Shown here piece by piece: positions 14,886 to 22,178 of a stretch of 44,835 bases of DNA. This stretch comes from Azohydromonas lata NBRC 102462 (lineage in GTDB: Bacteria > Pseudomonadota > Gammaproteobacteria > Burkholderiales > Burkholderiaceae_C). Position 1 is the first letter of the stretch; each line of letters starts with the position of its first letter. The notes beneath the pieces are model-generated. The model saw only the letters and a program-made list of their open reading frames with translations. It was not told the DNA's origin and ran no database searches. The stretch is from positions 1 to 44,835 of the forward strand of contig NZ_BCTC01000054.1 of the NCBI RefSeq assembly GCF_001571085.1, in the 5' to 3' direction. Made by a program: the position numbers and the translations under genes.

Positions 14886-15455
14886 TTGTCAACGATCAAG
14901 GTACTGGAGGCCACCACCGAGCCGGTGAGCGTGGCAGAGGCGAAGCTTTACCTGCGCGTCGACGGCGGCGACGAGGACCTGCTGATCGCGGGACTCATTA
15001 TGGCGGCACGGCACCTCGCCGAAGGCGAGATGCGGCGCACGCTCCTGAGCGCGACCTGGCAGATGACCACGGACGCATTCAGCGATGCGCTGCGCCTGGA
15101 GTGGCCGCGTGTGCTCGGCGTTGAGTCGCTGCAGTACATCGCTGAAGACGACGAGGTCGTCACGTTGGACCCGGCCGACTACGTGCTCGACAACAGCAAC
15201 GACGTGGCGCCGGCCTGGCTGGTGCCAGCCAAAGGCCGTGGGTGGCCGAGCACCAGCGCCGAGATCAACGCCGTGCGCGTGCGCTACGTCGCCGGATACG
15301 GCGACAGCGCTGCCGACGTGCCGGCGGCGATCCGGCAGTGGATCCTGCTGCACGTCGGCGCAATGTACGAACACCGCGAGGCCACCGCGGCCAGGGAGCT
15401 GAAGGCCCTGCCGTTCCTGGCCGGCCTCCTGGATCCGTATCGGGTGTACGGCTGA
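14886..15455 (+). CDS. Head-tail connector protein (gp6/phiE125 gp8-like)
   Basis: This encodes 189 residues starting at TTG, supported by GGAGG 4 nt upstream. The family signature is visible: VSVAEAKLYLRVDGGDEDLLIAGLI at the N-terminus (ladder of helices), then beta segments and the late AIRQWILLHVGAMYEHRE helix. Such proteins form the ring beneath the portal. The gene normally follows the capsid gene immediately; here about 7 kb of surface-protein genes intervene. It overlaps the next gene by one base. Confidence 0.9.
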   Translation: MSTIKVLEATTEPVSVAEAKLYLRVDGGDEDLLIAGLIMAARHLAEGEMRRTLLSATWQMTTDAFSDALRLEWPRVLGVESLQYIAEDDEVVTLDPADYVLDNSNDVAPAWLVPAKGRGWPSTSAEINAVRVRYVAGYGDSAADVPAAIRQWILLHVGAMYEHREATAARELKALPFLAGLLDPYRVYG

Positions 15456-15781
15456 TGGGTGCCGGGCAGTACGACACGCAGGTGGACCTGCACAAGCGCC
15501 AGTCCGGCCAGGACGCGGCTGGGCAGCCGGTGCAGACCTGGGTGGTTGCGGCCGCCGGCGTCTGGGCCGATGTGCGCCACCTCTCAGGTCTGGAAGCGAT
15601 CAAGGCCGGCGCCGACACATCAACCACGCGCGGATCCGTGCGCGTGCGCTGGCGCACGGGCATCGACGCCGGCATGCGCGTCGTTTCCGGATCTACGACC
15701 TACGAAATCAAGGCCGTCCTGCCGAACCGGCGCGGCGGCTACATCGACCTGGCCTGCGAGGCCGTCAACGTCCGGACCTGA
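15455..15781 (+). CDS. Head-tail adaptor (head closure, Phage_H_T_join)
   Basis: This encodes 108 residues. The pattern is typical of the SPP1 gp16/HK97 head-tail joining family: an early basic strand (VDLHKRQSGQDAAGQP), a W-V-V / VWADVRHLSG core, then RVRWRTGIDAGMRV and YEIKAVLPN at the C-terminus. It closes the connector after packaging. Its ATG shares a base with the stop of the connector gene. A second surface-protein cassette (15787-19691) starts 5 nt downstream. Confidence 0.9.
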   Translation: MGAGQYDTQVDLHKRQSGQDAAGQPVQTWVVAAAGVWADVRHLSGLEAIKAGADTSTTRGSVRVRWRTGIDAGMRVVSGSTTYEIKAVLPNRRGGYIDLACEAVNVRT

Positions 15782-15786
15782 CCGAC

Positions 15787-16314
15787 ATGGCCAAGGAATT
15801 TCACGACTCCGTCGCCCAGCCGGTGACGGTCACGGGCACGGGCAACGCCGCGCTGGCCACGACCACGTCATACCCGGCGCGGCGCACGCTGCAGTCCGTC
15901 GTGTCTGCCGGCGCCGTCGTGCAGTACCGCATCGCGGCGGTGGACGCCAACGGCATCGAGACTGGCGAATGGGAAACGGGCGAGGGCACGTACCTGGGCA
16001 GCGACGTGTTTCAGCGCACGACGCCGGATGCTGGCTCTAGCACGGTGCCGGTGAACTTCTCCGCCGGCACGACGAAGAAGTTCACGCTCTCGATCAACGC
16101 GGACGTGCTCCGGTTCATCGCCGCGATGACCGGCGGCGCATCCCTGACCTACGACAGCGACGGTGACGTCGCCACCGCAACGATCAACGGCACGGTCTTC
16201 ACGATCGGCTACACGACCGTCGCCGGCAAGAAGACCTGGACATCGGTCGCCGGCGGCGGCTCAACGATCACCTTGAACTACGACAGCAACGGCCGGTTTG
16301 CGTCGTACTCGTGA
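15787..16314 (+). CDS. Phage structural protein, beta-rich
   Basis: This encodes 175 residues, Thr/Gly/Ala-rich. Two parts are visible: residues 1-105 with a fibronectin-like strand pattern (VVQYRIAAVDANGIETGEWE) and a C-terminal part with YDSDGDVATATINGTVF and NYDSNGRFASYS, reminiscent of short RHS-like or fibre-tip strand repeats. It is the first gene of the second adhesin-type cassette. Surface location is inferred and no function is assigned. Confidence 0.65.
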   Translation: MAKEFHDSVAQPVTVTGTGNAALATTTSYPARRTLQSVVSAGAVVQYRIAAVDANGIETGEWETGEGTYLGSDVFQRTTPDAGSSTVPVNFSAGTTKKFTLSINADVLRFIAAMTGGASLTYDSDGDVATATINGTVFTIGYTTVAGKKTWTSVAGGGSTITLNYDSNGRFASYS

Positions 16315-16320
16315 GGAATC

Positions 16321-16692
16321 ATGGCAGACGTCCCATTTGTGCTCGCGACGATCCCCGGCGGCGTCGACTTGCGCGGCGCCGGCGAGGGTCCGGCCGAAAT
16401 CCTGTTCCCGCTTGTCGCGCTCGCGGGCCCGGCGTCCGGTGTTGTGACCATACAGACGGCCAACGTCCCCCAGGCTCTCGCCGCCGCGCGCGTGGACCGC
16501 AAGGGCTGGGCGCTGCAGAACTTCGACGAAGAGCTGTGGTGGGAGTACACGAACAACCCCACGCAATACCAGTCGTTCAAGATCGATCCGTACGCGTTCT
16601 GGATCTGCCCGCCGAGCCTGCTCACCGGCGCCGCGATCAAGATTCTTGGCGGCCGCGCAGGCCAGCGCTTTTGCTTTCGTGAGGCCTTCTGA
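16321..16692 (+). CDS. Small phage protein of unknown function
   Basis: This encodes 123 residues with GAGGA before the ATG. It contains an aromatic cluster (EELWWEYTNNPTQYQSF and YAFWICPPSLL) suggesting a compact beta-sandwich that could bind carbohydrate. The stop overlaps the next ATG. Proteins of this size and pattern occur in phage particles, but I cannot name a family. Confidence 0.6.
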   Translation: MADVPFVLATIPGGVDLRGAGEGPAEILFPLVALAGPASGVVTIQTANVPQALAAARVDRKGWALQNFDEELWWEYTNNPTQYQSFKIDPYAFWICPPSLLTGAAIKILGGRAGQRFCFREAF

Positions 16693-17228
16693 TGTTCGGC
16701 GGCCTCTTCGTTCCCAGCAACAACCAGACGTCGCGGCTGTTCCGCCTGACGGCGGACGGCGGCGACACGGCAGCGCCAGGCAATACGACATTGCGCGCCA
16801 TGGCGGGGTGCGTCTGCACCGTGGCGCCCAACGCGCTGCGCGTGGGCGACCTGCTGCGCATCTACTGCGCCATCGGGCGCGGGCTGAACCAGAACTCCGG
16901 CACGGAAACCGTCCAGGCCGCGCTCTATGCAGGCCCCAACGGCAACCTGACGGACACCGCCATCAGCAGTTTTGGCGTCACCACGAACACCACCACCACC
17001 ACCGCGGGCTGGTCCACCGAGTGGCGAATCATCAGCAACACGACGATGCGCAAGCAAGGTGCCGGCGCCGGCTTTTCTTCGCTCTCGGCCCAGATTTCAA
17101 ATATTCGCCCGGCCATCGACACGATCCCCAGCATTGCCACGGGCTTCAAGCTCACGCTGGCCGCGGCCATGTCGACCGGCACGGATTGGTGCGTCGTCAG
17201 CGATTTCCGCGTCTACATCGAGCGCTGA
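16692..17228 (+). CDS. Virion surface protein, jelly-roll-like
   Basis: This encodes 178 residues, beta-rich and uncharged in its middle third, with a Thr run (TNTTTTTAGW). The strand layout resembles carbohydrate-binding jelly-roll domains of phage fibres. It is translationally coupled to the gene upstream (TGATG) and precedes the 818-aa spike-like protein by 6 nt, so the two may work together. The family is not recognised. Confidence 0.6.
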   Translation: MFGGLFVPSNNQTSRLFRLTADGGDTAAPGNTTLRAMAGCVCTVAPNALRVGDLLRIYCAIGRGLNQNSGTETVQAALYAGPNGNLTDTAISSFGVTTNTTTTTAGWSTEWRIISNTTMRKQGAGAGFSSLSAQISNIRPAIDTIPSIATGFKLTLAAAMSTGTDWCVVSDFRVYIER

Positions 17229-17234
17229 TCCGAT

Positions 17235-19691
17235 ATGCCTACCAACTACAAGTGGTATCCCGGCCACTACGTGCTGGGGGCTGGCGACACCAAGAACCTG
17301 AATGTGCTGCTCGACGGAATCGCCAGCACCACGACCGCGACATCCAATATCCCAAACCTGATTGGGGTACAGATGCGCTACATCTGGAAGAACCTGGAAA
17401 AGCCAAGGACGGATAACCCGGCCGTTTACGAATACGATTTCAGTTCGATCCTTGACGATCTGCAGACGCTAAAGACGCGCAGCGTGGCTATCGGCCGCGA
17501 CATCTACATGCGCATCCTGGTTCAGTTCAAGGGCATCGGGGGGCGCGGAGCACCGGCCTATCTGCGCTCCGGGCAAGCCGGCTACAGAAGCGAATACGGC
17601 ATAGGCGTCTATACCTGGGGCAACGCTGCAGACGACGCAGCAATCAACGAACACCCAGCACTCTGGATTCCTGCCGTTGAAGAGCGCTTGGCGCTGTTCA
17701 TGGAAGCCATGGGCACCGCGCTGGACAGCATCGGTCGACCGGCTGGCGACATTCGATATTTGCTGTCAACGGTTGATTTCAATGAGTCATCGTGGGGCAC
17801 CAACAGCGGTACGCCACTGACTTCAACACAGCAACAGCAGCAAAAGGACGCCCTGCTGCGCATTCAGCTCAGGACAAAGAGAAAGTTTCCGACAACCATC
17901 GTCGGCCACTTCATGAATTTCCCGCCGTATGCCGTGAATACCATGTGTGGCCCGATGGTCGATAACGGCATCACGCTGGGCGGCCCCGACACCTGGTGGG
18001 ATGACGACAGCGTCGAAAACGGCGTCTATGAAAAATACGCTGACGCCTGGGGCAAGACGGCAATATCTCCGAGCATCCAAAACCAGAACTGGGAATTCAA
18101 AAAGCACGCGGACGTCAATCCGCCTGGCGATGCCCCACCCATCTATTACATCGGGCACCTGTACGACGCCGCCGGAAATCCATCGCTGCAGAAGATCTAC
18201 AACCGCGTCACCGGGGCCGGGGTGAGTGTGGACGGCACTTTCCGCGCCGGTCTCAAAGGGACGCACGTCACCTGGCAAGGGGCGACATGGCAGCTGCACA
18301 ACACCGGCGGTTCGCTGAGCACGCTCAAGCCGTGGAACCTGATCCGCAATTTCTTCTATGACCTTTGGTCAAGCCCGGGGCCGGACTACCACAACAGGAC
18401 GCCCGGCGTTGTCACCACGATTCCGACAACGCTCGAATCGACCACGTCGCCGCCACCGCCACCACCGACCGGCACGCTGACGCTCGCGCTGACAACCGAC
18501 ACCGGGCCGGTAACCACGGACAAGATCACGAACAATGCCGGCGTGAGCGTCACTGGAGCCAGCAGCGGCGCAACGATCCAATACTCAACGACCAACGCTG
18601 GGCCATGGACAACGACCCCGCCGACCCCCACCCAGGGGAGCAACACCTGGTTCGTGCGCCAGGTCGTGGGCGGGACGCCTGGAGCGGCATCGGCCGGGCT
18701 CACGTTCACCTACGACAACGACCCTCCGGACCTGCTGCAGATCACGGTCAACGACAACGTCGCGCTCATCACCTACACGGATGCGCTGAGCCTGACAAAC
18801 GCCACCGGCTTCAAGGCGCCGGGCAGCGCGTTCACCGTCAAGCAGGGCACGTCCACAGTTGCGATCACGGGCTCATTCGTCAACGAGGATCTGAAGCGAG
18901 TGCGCCTGGACCTGGGTGCTTCCGTCACGGCCGGGTCAACGGTGACAGTGAGCTATGCCCAGCCGACCTCGGGCACGGCGCGCATCCAGGATCTGGCCGG
19001 CAACTACGCGGCCAGCTTTACCGAAGTCACGGCGACCAACACCACCGGCATCGCGACGCCGACGACGACCGTGGCGATCTCGACCGTTGGCGGCGCAGCG
19101 TCCGCGGGCTACAGCAACTCGGCGTCACCGGCTGTCGTGGGCACACTCAGCGCCGCGCTCGTCGGCTCCGAGCGAATCGAGCTGCAGCGCGCGCCGGCCA
19201 GCGGCGTCTACGTCACGCTGGGCATGCTCACGGCCACCGGCACCGCCTGGACCTATGCCGACAGCGGACTCACGGAGGGCACCTACACGTATAGGGCGCG
19301 CGTGCGCAACGGCGATCTCCTCGGTCCATTCAGTGCGCTGTTCACGGCCAACGTCGATCTGACGCCGCCGGCGGCGCCTACCGCATCTGGCGCCACCGTC
19401 GCCTTCGGTCAAGCCGCAACGATCCGGGGCACCTGGTCGGCCGAGACGGGCGATGTGCTCACCGTGAGCGTCGGCAGCGACACCTACACGACGGCCAACG
19501 GCATCAGCGTTTCTGGCACGTCCTGGTCTCTGGCGCTGCCGGCACTGCCTCCCGGCTACTACGACATCAACGCGCGCACGACCGACCGCGCCGGCAATGC
19601 CGCACTCAGCGAAGAAGAGACCGTGCTGGTCGTTCTTCCGCAGCCGTCCATCAACCACGCGCGCCTGGCCAAGGCGCGCCGCAGGCGCTGA
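17235..19691 (+). CDS. Large multidomain spike: glycosidase-like domain plus SwmB and Ig-like domains
   Basis: This encodes 818 residues. Residues ~1-390 look like a TIM-barrel glycoside-hydrolase-type domain, with alternating strands such as IYMRILVQFKG, IRYLLSTVDFNESSW and FPTTIVGHFMNFPP, and many acidic and aromatic residues, though I cannot name the family or its catalytic pair. A Pro run (~406-411) links to a C-terminal adhesin part. That part holds a SwmB-like domain (~495-600: DNVALITYTDAL, GSTVTVSYAQP, VRLDLGASV) and two or more Ig-like units (~610-810) ending in a basic tail. Together they suggest a polysaccharide-binding and perhaps cleaving spike. Codon use and spacing match the neighbours, but location inside the connector cluster is unusual. 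Confidence 0.75.
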   Translation: MPTNYKWYPGHYVLGAGDTKNLNVLLDGIASTTTATSNIPNLIGVQMRYIWKNLEKPRTDNPAVYEYDFSSILDDLQTLKTRSVAIGRDIYMRILVQFKGIGGRGAPAYLRSGQAGYRSEYGIGVYTWGNAADDAAINEHPALWIPAVEERLALFMEAMGTALDSIGRPAGDIRYLLSTVDFNESSWGTNSGTPLTSTQQQQQKDALLRIQLRTKRKFPTTIVGHFMNFPPYAVNTMCGPMVDNGITLGGPDTWWDDDSVENGVYEKYADAWGKTAISPSIQNQNWEFKKHADVNPPGDAPPIYYIGHLYDAAGNPSLQKIYNRVTGAGVSVDGTFRAGLKGTHVTWQGATWQLHNTGGSLSTLKPWNLIRNFFYDLWSSPGPDYHNRTPGVVTTIPTTLESTTSPPPPPPTGTLTLALTTDTGPVTTDKITNNAGVSVTGASSGATIQYSTTNAGPWTTTPPTPTQGSNTWFVRQVVGGTPGAASAGLTFTYDNDPPDLLQITVNDNVALITYTDALSLTNATGFKAPGSAFTVKQGTSTVAITGSFVNEDLKRVRLDLGASVTAGSTVTVSYAQPTSGTARIQDLAGNYAASFTEVTATNTTGIATPTTTVAISTVGGAASAGYSNSASPAVVGTLSAALVGSERIELQRAPASGVYVTLGMLTATGTAWTYADSGLTEGTYTYRARVRNGDLLGPFSALFTANVDLTPPAAPTASGATVAFGQAATIRGTWSAETGDVLTVSVGSDTYTTANGISVSGTSWSLALPALPPGYYDINARTTDRAGNAALSEEETVLVVLPQPSINHARLAKARRRR

Positions 19692-19694
19692 GAC

Positions 19695-20237
19695 ATGCCC
19701 AGCTTCTCGATGAAGGCGGATATCGACAGCCTGCTGCAGGCCGTTGGCGGCATGCAGGAGCGCGCCGAAGCCGCCGCGCGCCCGGCCGCCCAGGCCGCGG
19801 CCCAGGTGCTCTATGACGCGGTGCGGGCCAACGTCGCCCGCATCAAGAAGCACACCGGCAACCTGGACCGTGCCATCTACCAAGCTTTCAGCATCGACAA
19901 CAGCGGGCCCGGCCGCGCCACGTACCACATCAGCTGGAACGCGCGCCGTGCACCGCACGGGCACTTGGTGGAGTACGGCCACATGCAGCGCTACGTCTAC
20001 TACAAGGGCAACGACGGCCAGATCAGGCCCATGGTGCGCCCGGGCATGGACGGCACGCCCAAGCCCAAGCAGCGAGCATCCCAGGCCGTGAAGGACGCCT
20101 ACTACGTGCCACTGCCCGGCGGCCCGCGCCTCGTGGCCGCGCGCCCGTTCATCCGGCCCGCGGTGGCGAAGATGGGCGAAGCCATGGACGAGGCCAAGCG
20201 CGTGGCCCTGGACATCATCCTGGGCACGCAGCCATGA
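19695..20237 (+). CDS. HK97 gp10-like tail-neck protein
   Basis: This encodes 180 residues. It has the HK97-gp10 family layout: N-terminal helices with AAAQVLYDAVRANVARIKKHTGNL, the central HGHLVEYGH strand-turn, and the C-terminal ARPFIRPAV motif that is highly typical of this family. It is thought to sit at the head-tail interface and help tail completion. The stop overlaps the start of the tail terminator gene (ATGA). Confidence 0.92.
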   Translation: MPSFSMKADIDSLLQAVGGMQERAEAAARPAAQAAAQVLYDAVRANVARIKKHTGNLDRAIYQAFSIDNSGPGRATYHISWNARRAPHGHLVEYGHMQRYVYYKGNDGQIRPMVRPGMDGTPKPKQRASQAVKDAYYVPLPGGPRLVAARPFIRPAVAKMGEAMDEAKRVALDIILGTQP

Positions 20238-20587
20238 GCCTGGAATCCGCACTGCGCGACGTACTGCAAGCCATCTGCTCGCGCGCCTACCCGGACGTCG
20301 CCCCTGCCGGCGCGTCGACGCCTTATGTCGTCTGGCAGCAGATCGGCGGCCGCGCGACGAGCTACACGGATGACGCGGTGCCGGACGAAGAGAACTCGTT
20401 CGTGCAGGTCCAGGCCTGGGCGAACACGCGCGTCGAGGCCAACGGGCTGATGCGCCAGATCGAGGCCGCCATGGTCGTTGCCGCCGCGTTCGCCGCGCGC
20501 CCCATGAGCGCCATGAGCGCGGCGCCCAGCGACGACGAGAACCTGCGCGGTGCCATGCAGGACTTCGACATCTGGATCGATCGCTAG
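20234..20587 (+). CDS. Tail terminator protein (DUF3168 family)
   Basis: This encodes 117 residues. The DUF3168/tail-completion pattern is clear: a first helix ending in YPDVAPAGASTPYVVWQQIGG, then FVQVQAWANTRVEANGLMRQIEAAM. It caps the tail tube at its proper length and joins it to the head. It is followed by two terminator hairpins before the tail tube gene, separating connector and tail modules. Confidence 0.9.
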   Translation: MSLESALRDVLQAICSRAYPDVAPAGASTPYVVWQQIGGRATSYTDDAVPDEENSFVQVQAWANTRVEANGLMRQIEAAMVVAAAFAARPMSAMSAAPSDDENLRGAMQDFDIWIDR

Positions 20588-20622
20588 ACCGATACCGAAC
20601 CCGGCCACGAGGCCAACAAGCA

Positions 20623-20668
20623 AGCCGCCCCTGAGGCGGCTTTTTCATGCCCGCGACGCGGGCTTTTC
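20623..20668 (+). terminator. Tandem intrinsic terminators between connector and tail modules
   Basis: AGCCGCC (20623-20629) pairs with GGCGGCT (20635-20641) and is followed by a T-run. A second stem GCCCGC-GAC-GCGGGC with TTTT follows (20649-20668). They would favour separate dosing of the abundant tail tube protein unless antitermination is active. Confidence 0.7.
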
Positions 20669-20685
20669 CATCTGGGAGCCCACAA

Positions 20686-21333
20686 ATGCCCACCGTACCG
20701 ACCGGCACCATCTATGCCGTGGCCACCGCGTTCGCGTCGTCGAAGACGGTCACGGCGATTTCCAACGCCACCGAGGCTGTCGTGTCCAGCACCGCCCACG
20801 GCTACAGCAACGGCGACTACGTCGAGATCACGACCGGCTGGGGCCGGCTGAACAAGCGCGCGTTCCGGGTGAAGTCCGTTGCAACCGACACCTTCACGCT
20901 CGAAGGCGCGAACACAACGAACACCGAATTTTTCCCGTCTGGCTCGTCTGCAGGAACGGTGCGCAAGGTCACGACCTGGCAGCAGATCAGCAAGATCATG
21001 AACCCGCAGTCCAGCGGCGGCGACCCGAAGAACATCACGTACAAGTACCTGGAGAGCGACGTCGAGTTCACCAAGAACGACGGCTTCACGGCGGTGCAGG
21101 AGTCGTTCGAGATCGATGCCGACGAAATCGGCGGCGCCTCCTACACGGCGCTGGTGGCGCTCACCGAGGTGCAGTCCGACACCATCCTGAAAAAGACGCT
21201 GAAAAGCGGCTCGATCATCTTGACGCCTTCGACCATCGCGCTGAACGAGAACGTGCGCATGCAGGACGGGCAGATCAACCGCTGCGTGGTGTCCGTGGCC
21301 GCCAACAACCGCGTGACGCGGTACCAGTCCTAA
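20686..21333 (+). CDS. Major tail tube protein
   Basis: This encodes 215 residues starting at the ATG with GGGAG upstream. The order is right (tail terminator, tube, chaperones, tape measure). The sequence has the family's beta pattern with DYVEITTGWGRLNKRAFRVKSV and QESFEIDADEIGG. It polymerises into stacked hexamers around the tape measure. It is flanked by strong terminators on both sides, in keeping with a highly expressed structural gene. Confidence 0.88.
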   Translation: MPTVPTGTIYAVATAFASSKTVTAISNATEAVVSSTAHGYSNGDYVEITTGWGRLNKRAFRVKSVATDTFTLEGANTTNTEFFPSGSSAGTVRKVTTWQQISKIMNPQSSGGDPKNITYKYLESDVEFTKNDGFTAVQESFEIDADEIGGASYTALVALTEVQSDTILKKTLKSGSIILTPSTIALNENVRMQDGQINRCVVSVAANNRVTRYQS

Positions 21334-21345
21334 ACCACGTCTCCT

Positions 21346-21400
21346 CCGGCCCATTGCGGGCCGGCTTTACCCCGGCCGGGTCGCGCCCGGCGGGCTTTTT
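21346..21400 (+). terminator. Two intrinsic terminators after the tail tube gene
   Basis: The first stem is CCGGCCC (21346-21352) with GGGCCGG (21358-21364) followed by CTTT. The second is GCCGGG (21375-21380) with CCCGGC (21386-21391), followed after a GGGC by five T. Confidence 0.65.
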
Positions 21401-21423
21401 GATCATCACCCCACGACAACACC

Positions 21424-21822
21424 ATGGCTGCGAAAGTCAAGCTGGGCGCGCGCCCGAAAGAGTTCAAGCACACGGTCACGGCGCCGCTGCCTGAGGGTGG
21501 CGACGGCTCCATCGAGGTTGCCTACGTCTACCGCACCCGCACGGAGTTCGGTCAGTTCGTTGACGCGCAGATGGAAGCCAACGGCGTGAAGCCGGACGGC
21601 ACGCTGACCGAGGAAGAGAAGTTCACGATGCTGCGCATGCAGATGAAGGCGCGGGACTCGAACGCCGCCTACATCATGGGCATCTGCAACGGCTGGAACC
21701 TGGACTTCGAGTTCACGCGCGCCACCATCGAACAGCTCTGCGACGAGCTGCCGGGCCATGCCGACAAGATCATGAACGACTACCGCGCCGCCATCCTGGA
21801 GGGGCGCCTGGGAAACTCGTAG
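21424..21822 (+). CDS. Tail assembly chaperone (gpG-like)
   Basis: This encodes 132 residues. It is placed between tail tube and tape measure as in lambda G, and has the usual N-terminal beta part (FKHTVTAPLPEGG, IEVAYVYRTRTEFGQFVD) followed by helices ending in ELPGHADKIMNDYRAAILEGRLG. It coats the tape measure during tail assembly. The final codons CTG GGA AAC contain a slippery heptamer in the correct phase, so a minority of ribosomes should shift to -1 and make a G-T fusion with the 21843-22142 frame. Confidence 0.9.
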   Translation: MAAKVKLGARPKEFKHTVTAPLPEGGDGSIEVAYVYRTRTEFGQFVDAQMEANGVKPDGTLTEEEKFTMLRMQMKARDSNAAYIMGICNGWNLDFEFTRATIEQLCDELPGHADKIMNDYRAAILEGRLGNS

Positions 21823-21839
21823 CGGCCGCGCGCGCGGCC
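21810..21839 (+). promoter_or_regulatory. Programmed -1 ribosomal frameshift site
   Basis: The heptamer G GGA AAC (21810-21816) is in X-XXY-YYZ phase with the gpG frame, 3 nt before the gpG stop (21820-21822). Seven nt downstream is the perfect GC hairpin GGCCGC-GCGC-GCGGCC (21824-21839). The -1 frame stays open from the slip site through the ATG at 21843 to the end of the gpT-like frame. Lambda G/GT uses GGGAAAG at the same place. Confidence 0.88.
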
Positions 21840-21842
21840 TAC

Positions 21843-22142
21843 ATGACGCTCCCGACAGCCGAGGAGCTGGAGGGCACGGGCCTCACGCCCGAGGACTACG
21901 AAGACGAAGAGGTCGAGGTCTGGCCGGAGCTCTGGCCGGCCTGGTGCCTCTTCGACGACATGCGCACGCAGTGGCGCACGCGCGGCATGGATGGCCGCCC
22001 GTACGGGCTGGACTACGCCGTCCTGTTCCGGCTGATGGACGAAGACGGCCTCAAGGGCCGCGAGTGGCGGCAGGCGCTGGACGACATCCGCGTCCTTGAA
22101 GGCGCAGCGCTCGAAGAGATGCGCAAGCAACACACCAAGTAG
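21843..22142 (+). CDS. gpT-like extension of the tail chaperone, made by -1 frameshift
   Basis: The frame gives 99 residues from its first ATG, but there is no Shine-Dalgarno for it. It is in the -1 frame relative to gpG and continuous with the slip site at 21810-21816, so the natural product is gpG-T. The sequence (LTPEDYEDEEVEVWPELWPAW, then DYAVLFRLMDEDGLKG) resembles the DUF1799-type T domain of siphophages, which recruits tail tube protein to the tape measure/chaperone complex. A terminator hairpin overlaps its end. Confidence 0.85.
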   Translation: MTLPTAEELEGTGLTPEDYEDEEVEVWPELWPAWCLFDDMRTQWRTRGMDGRPYGLDYAVLFRLMDEDGLKGREWRQALDDIRVLEGAALEEMRKQHTK

Positions 22143-22162
22143 GGCCCGAAAGGGCCCTTTCT
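22141..22162 (+). terminator. Intrinsic terminator before the tape measure gene
   Basis: AGGGCCC-GAAA-GGGCCCT (22141-22158) is a perfect stem with a GNRA-type loop followed by TTCTC. It starts at the last base of the T-frame stop codon. Confidence 0.65.
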
Positions 22163-22178
22163 CATTTCCGGGTAGCTC

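Noticed and set aside
21843-22142. T-like frame as an independently started gene
   Set aside because: No Shine-Dalgarno; the frame is continuous with a slippery site in the preceding gene, so a frameshift product is favoured.
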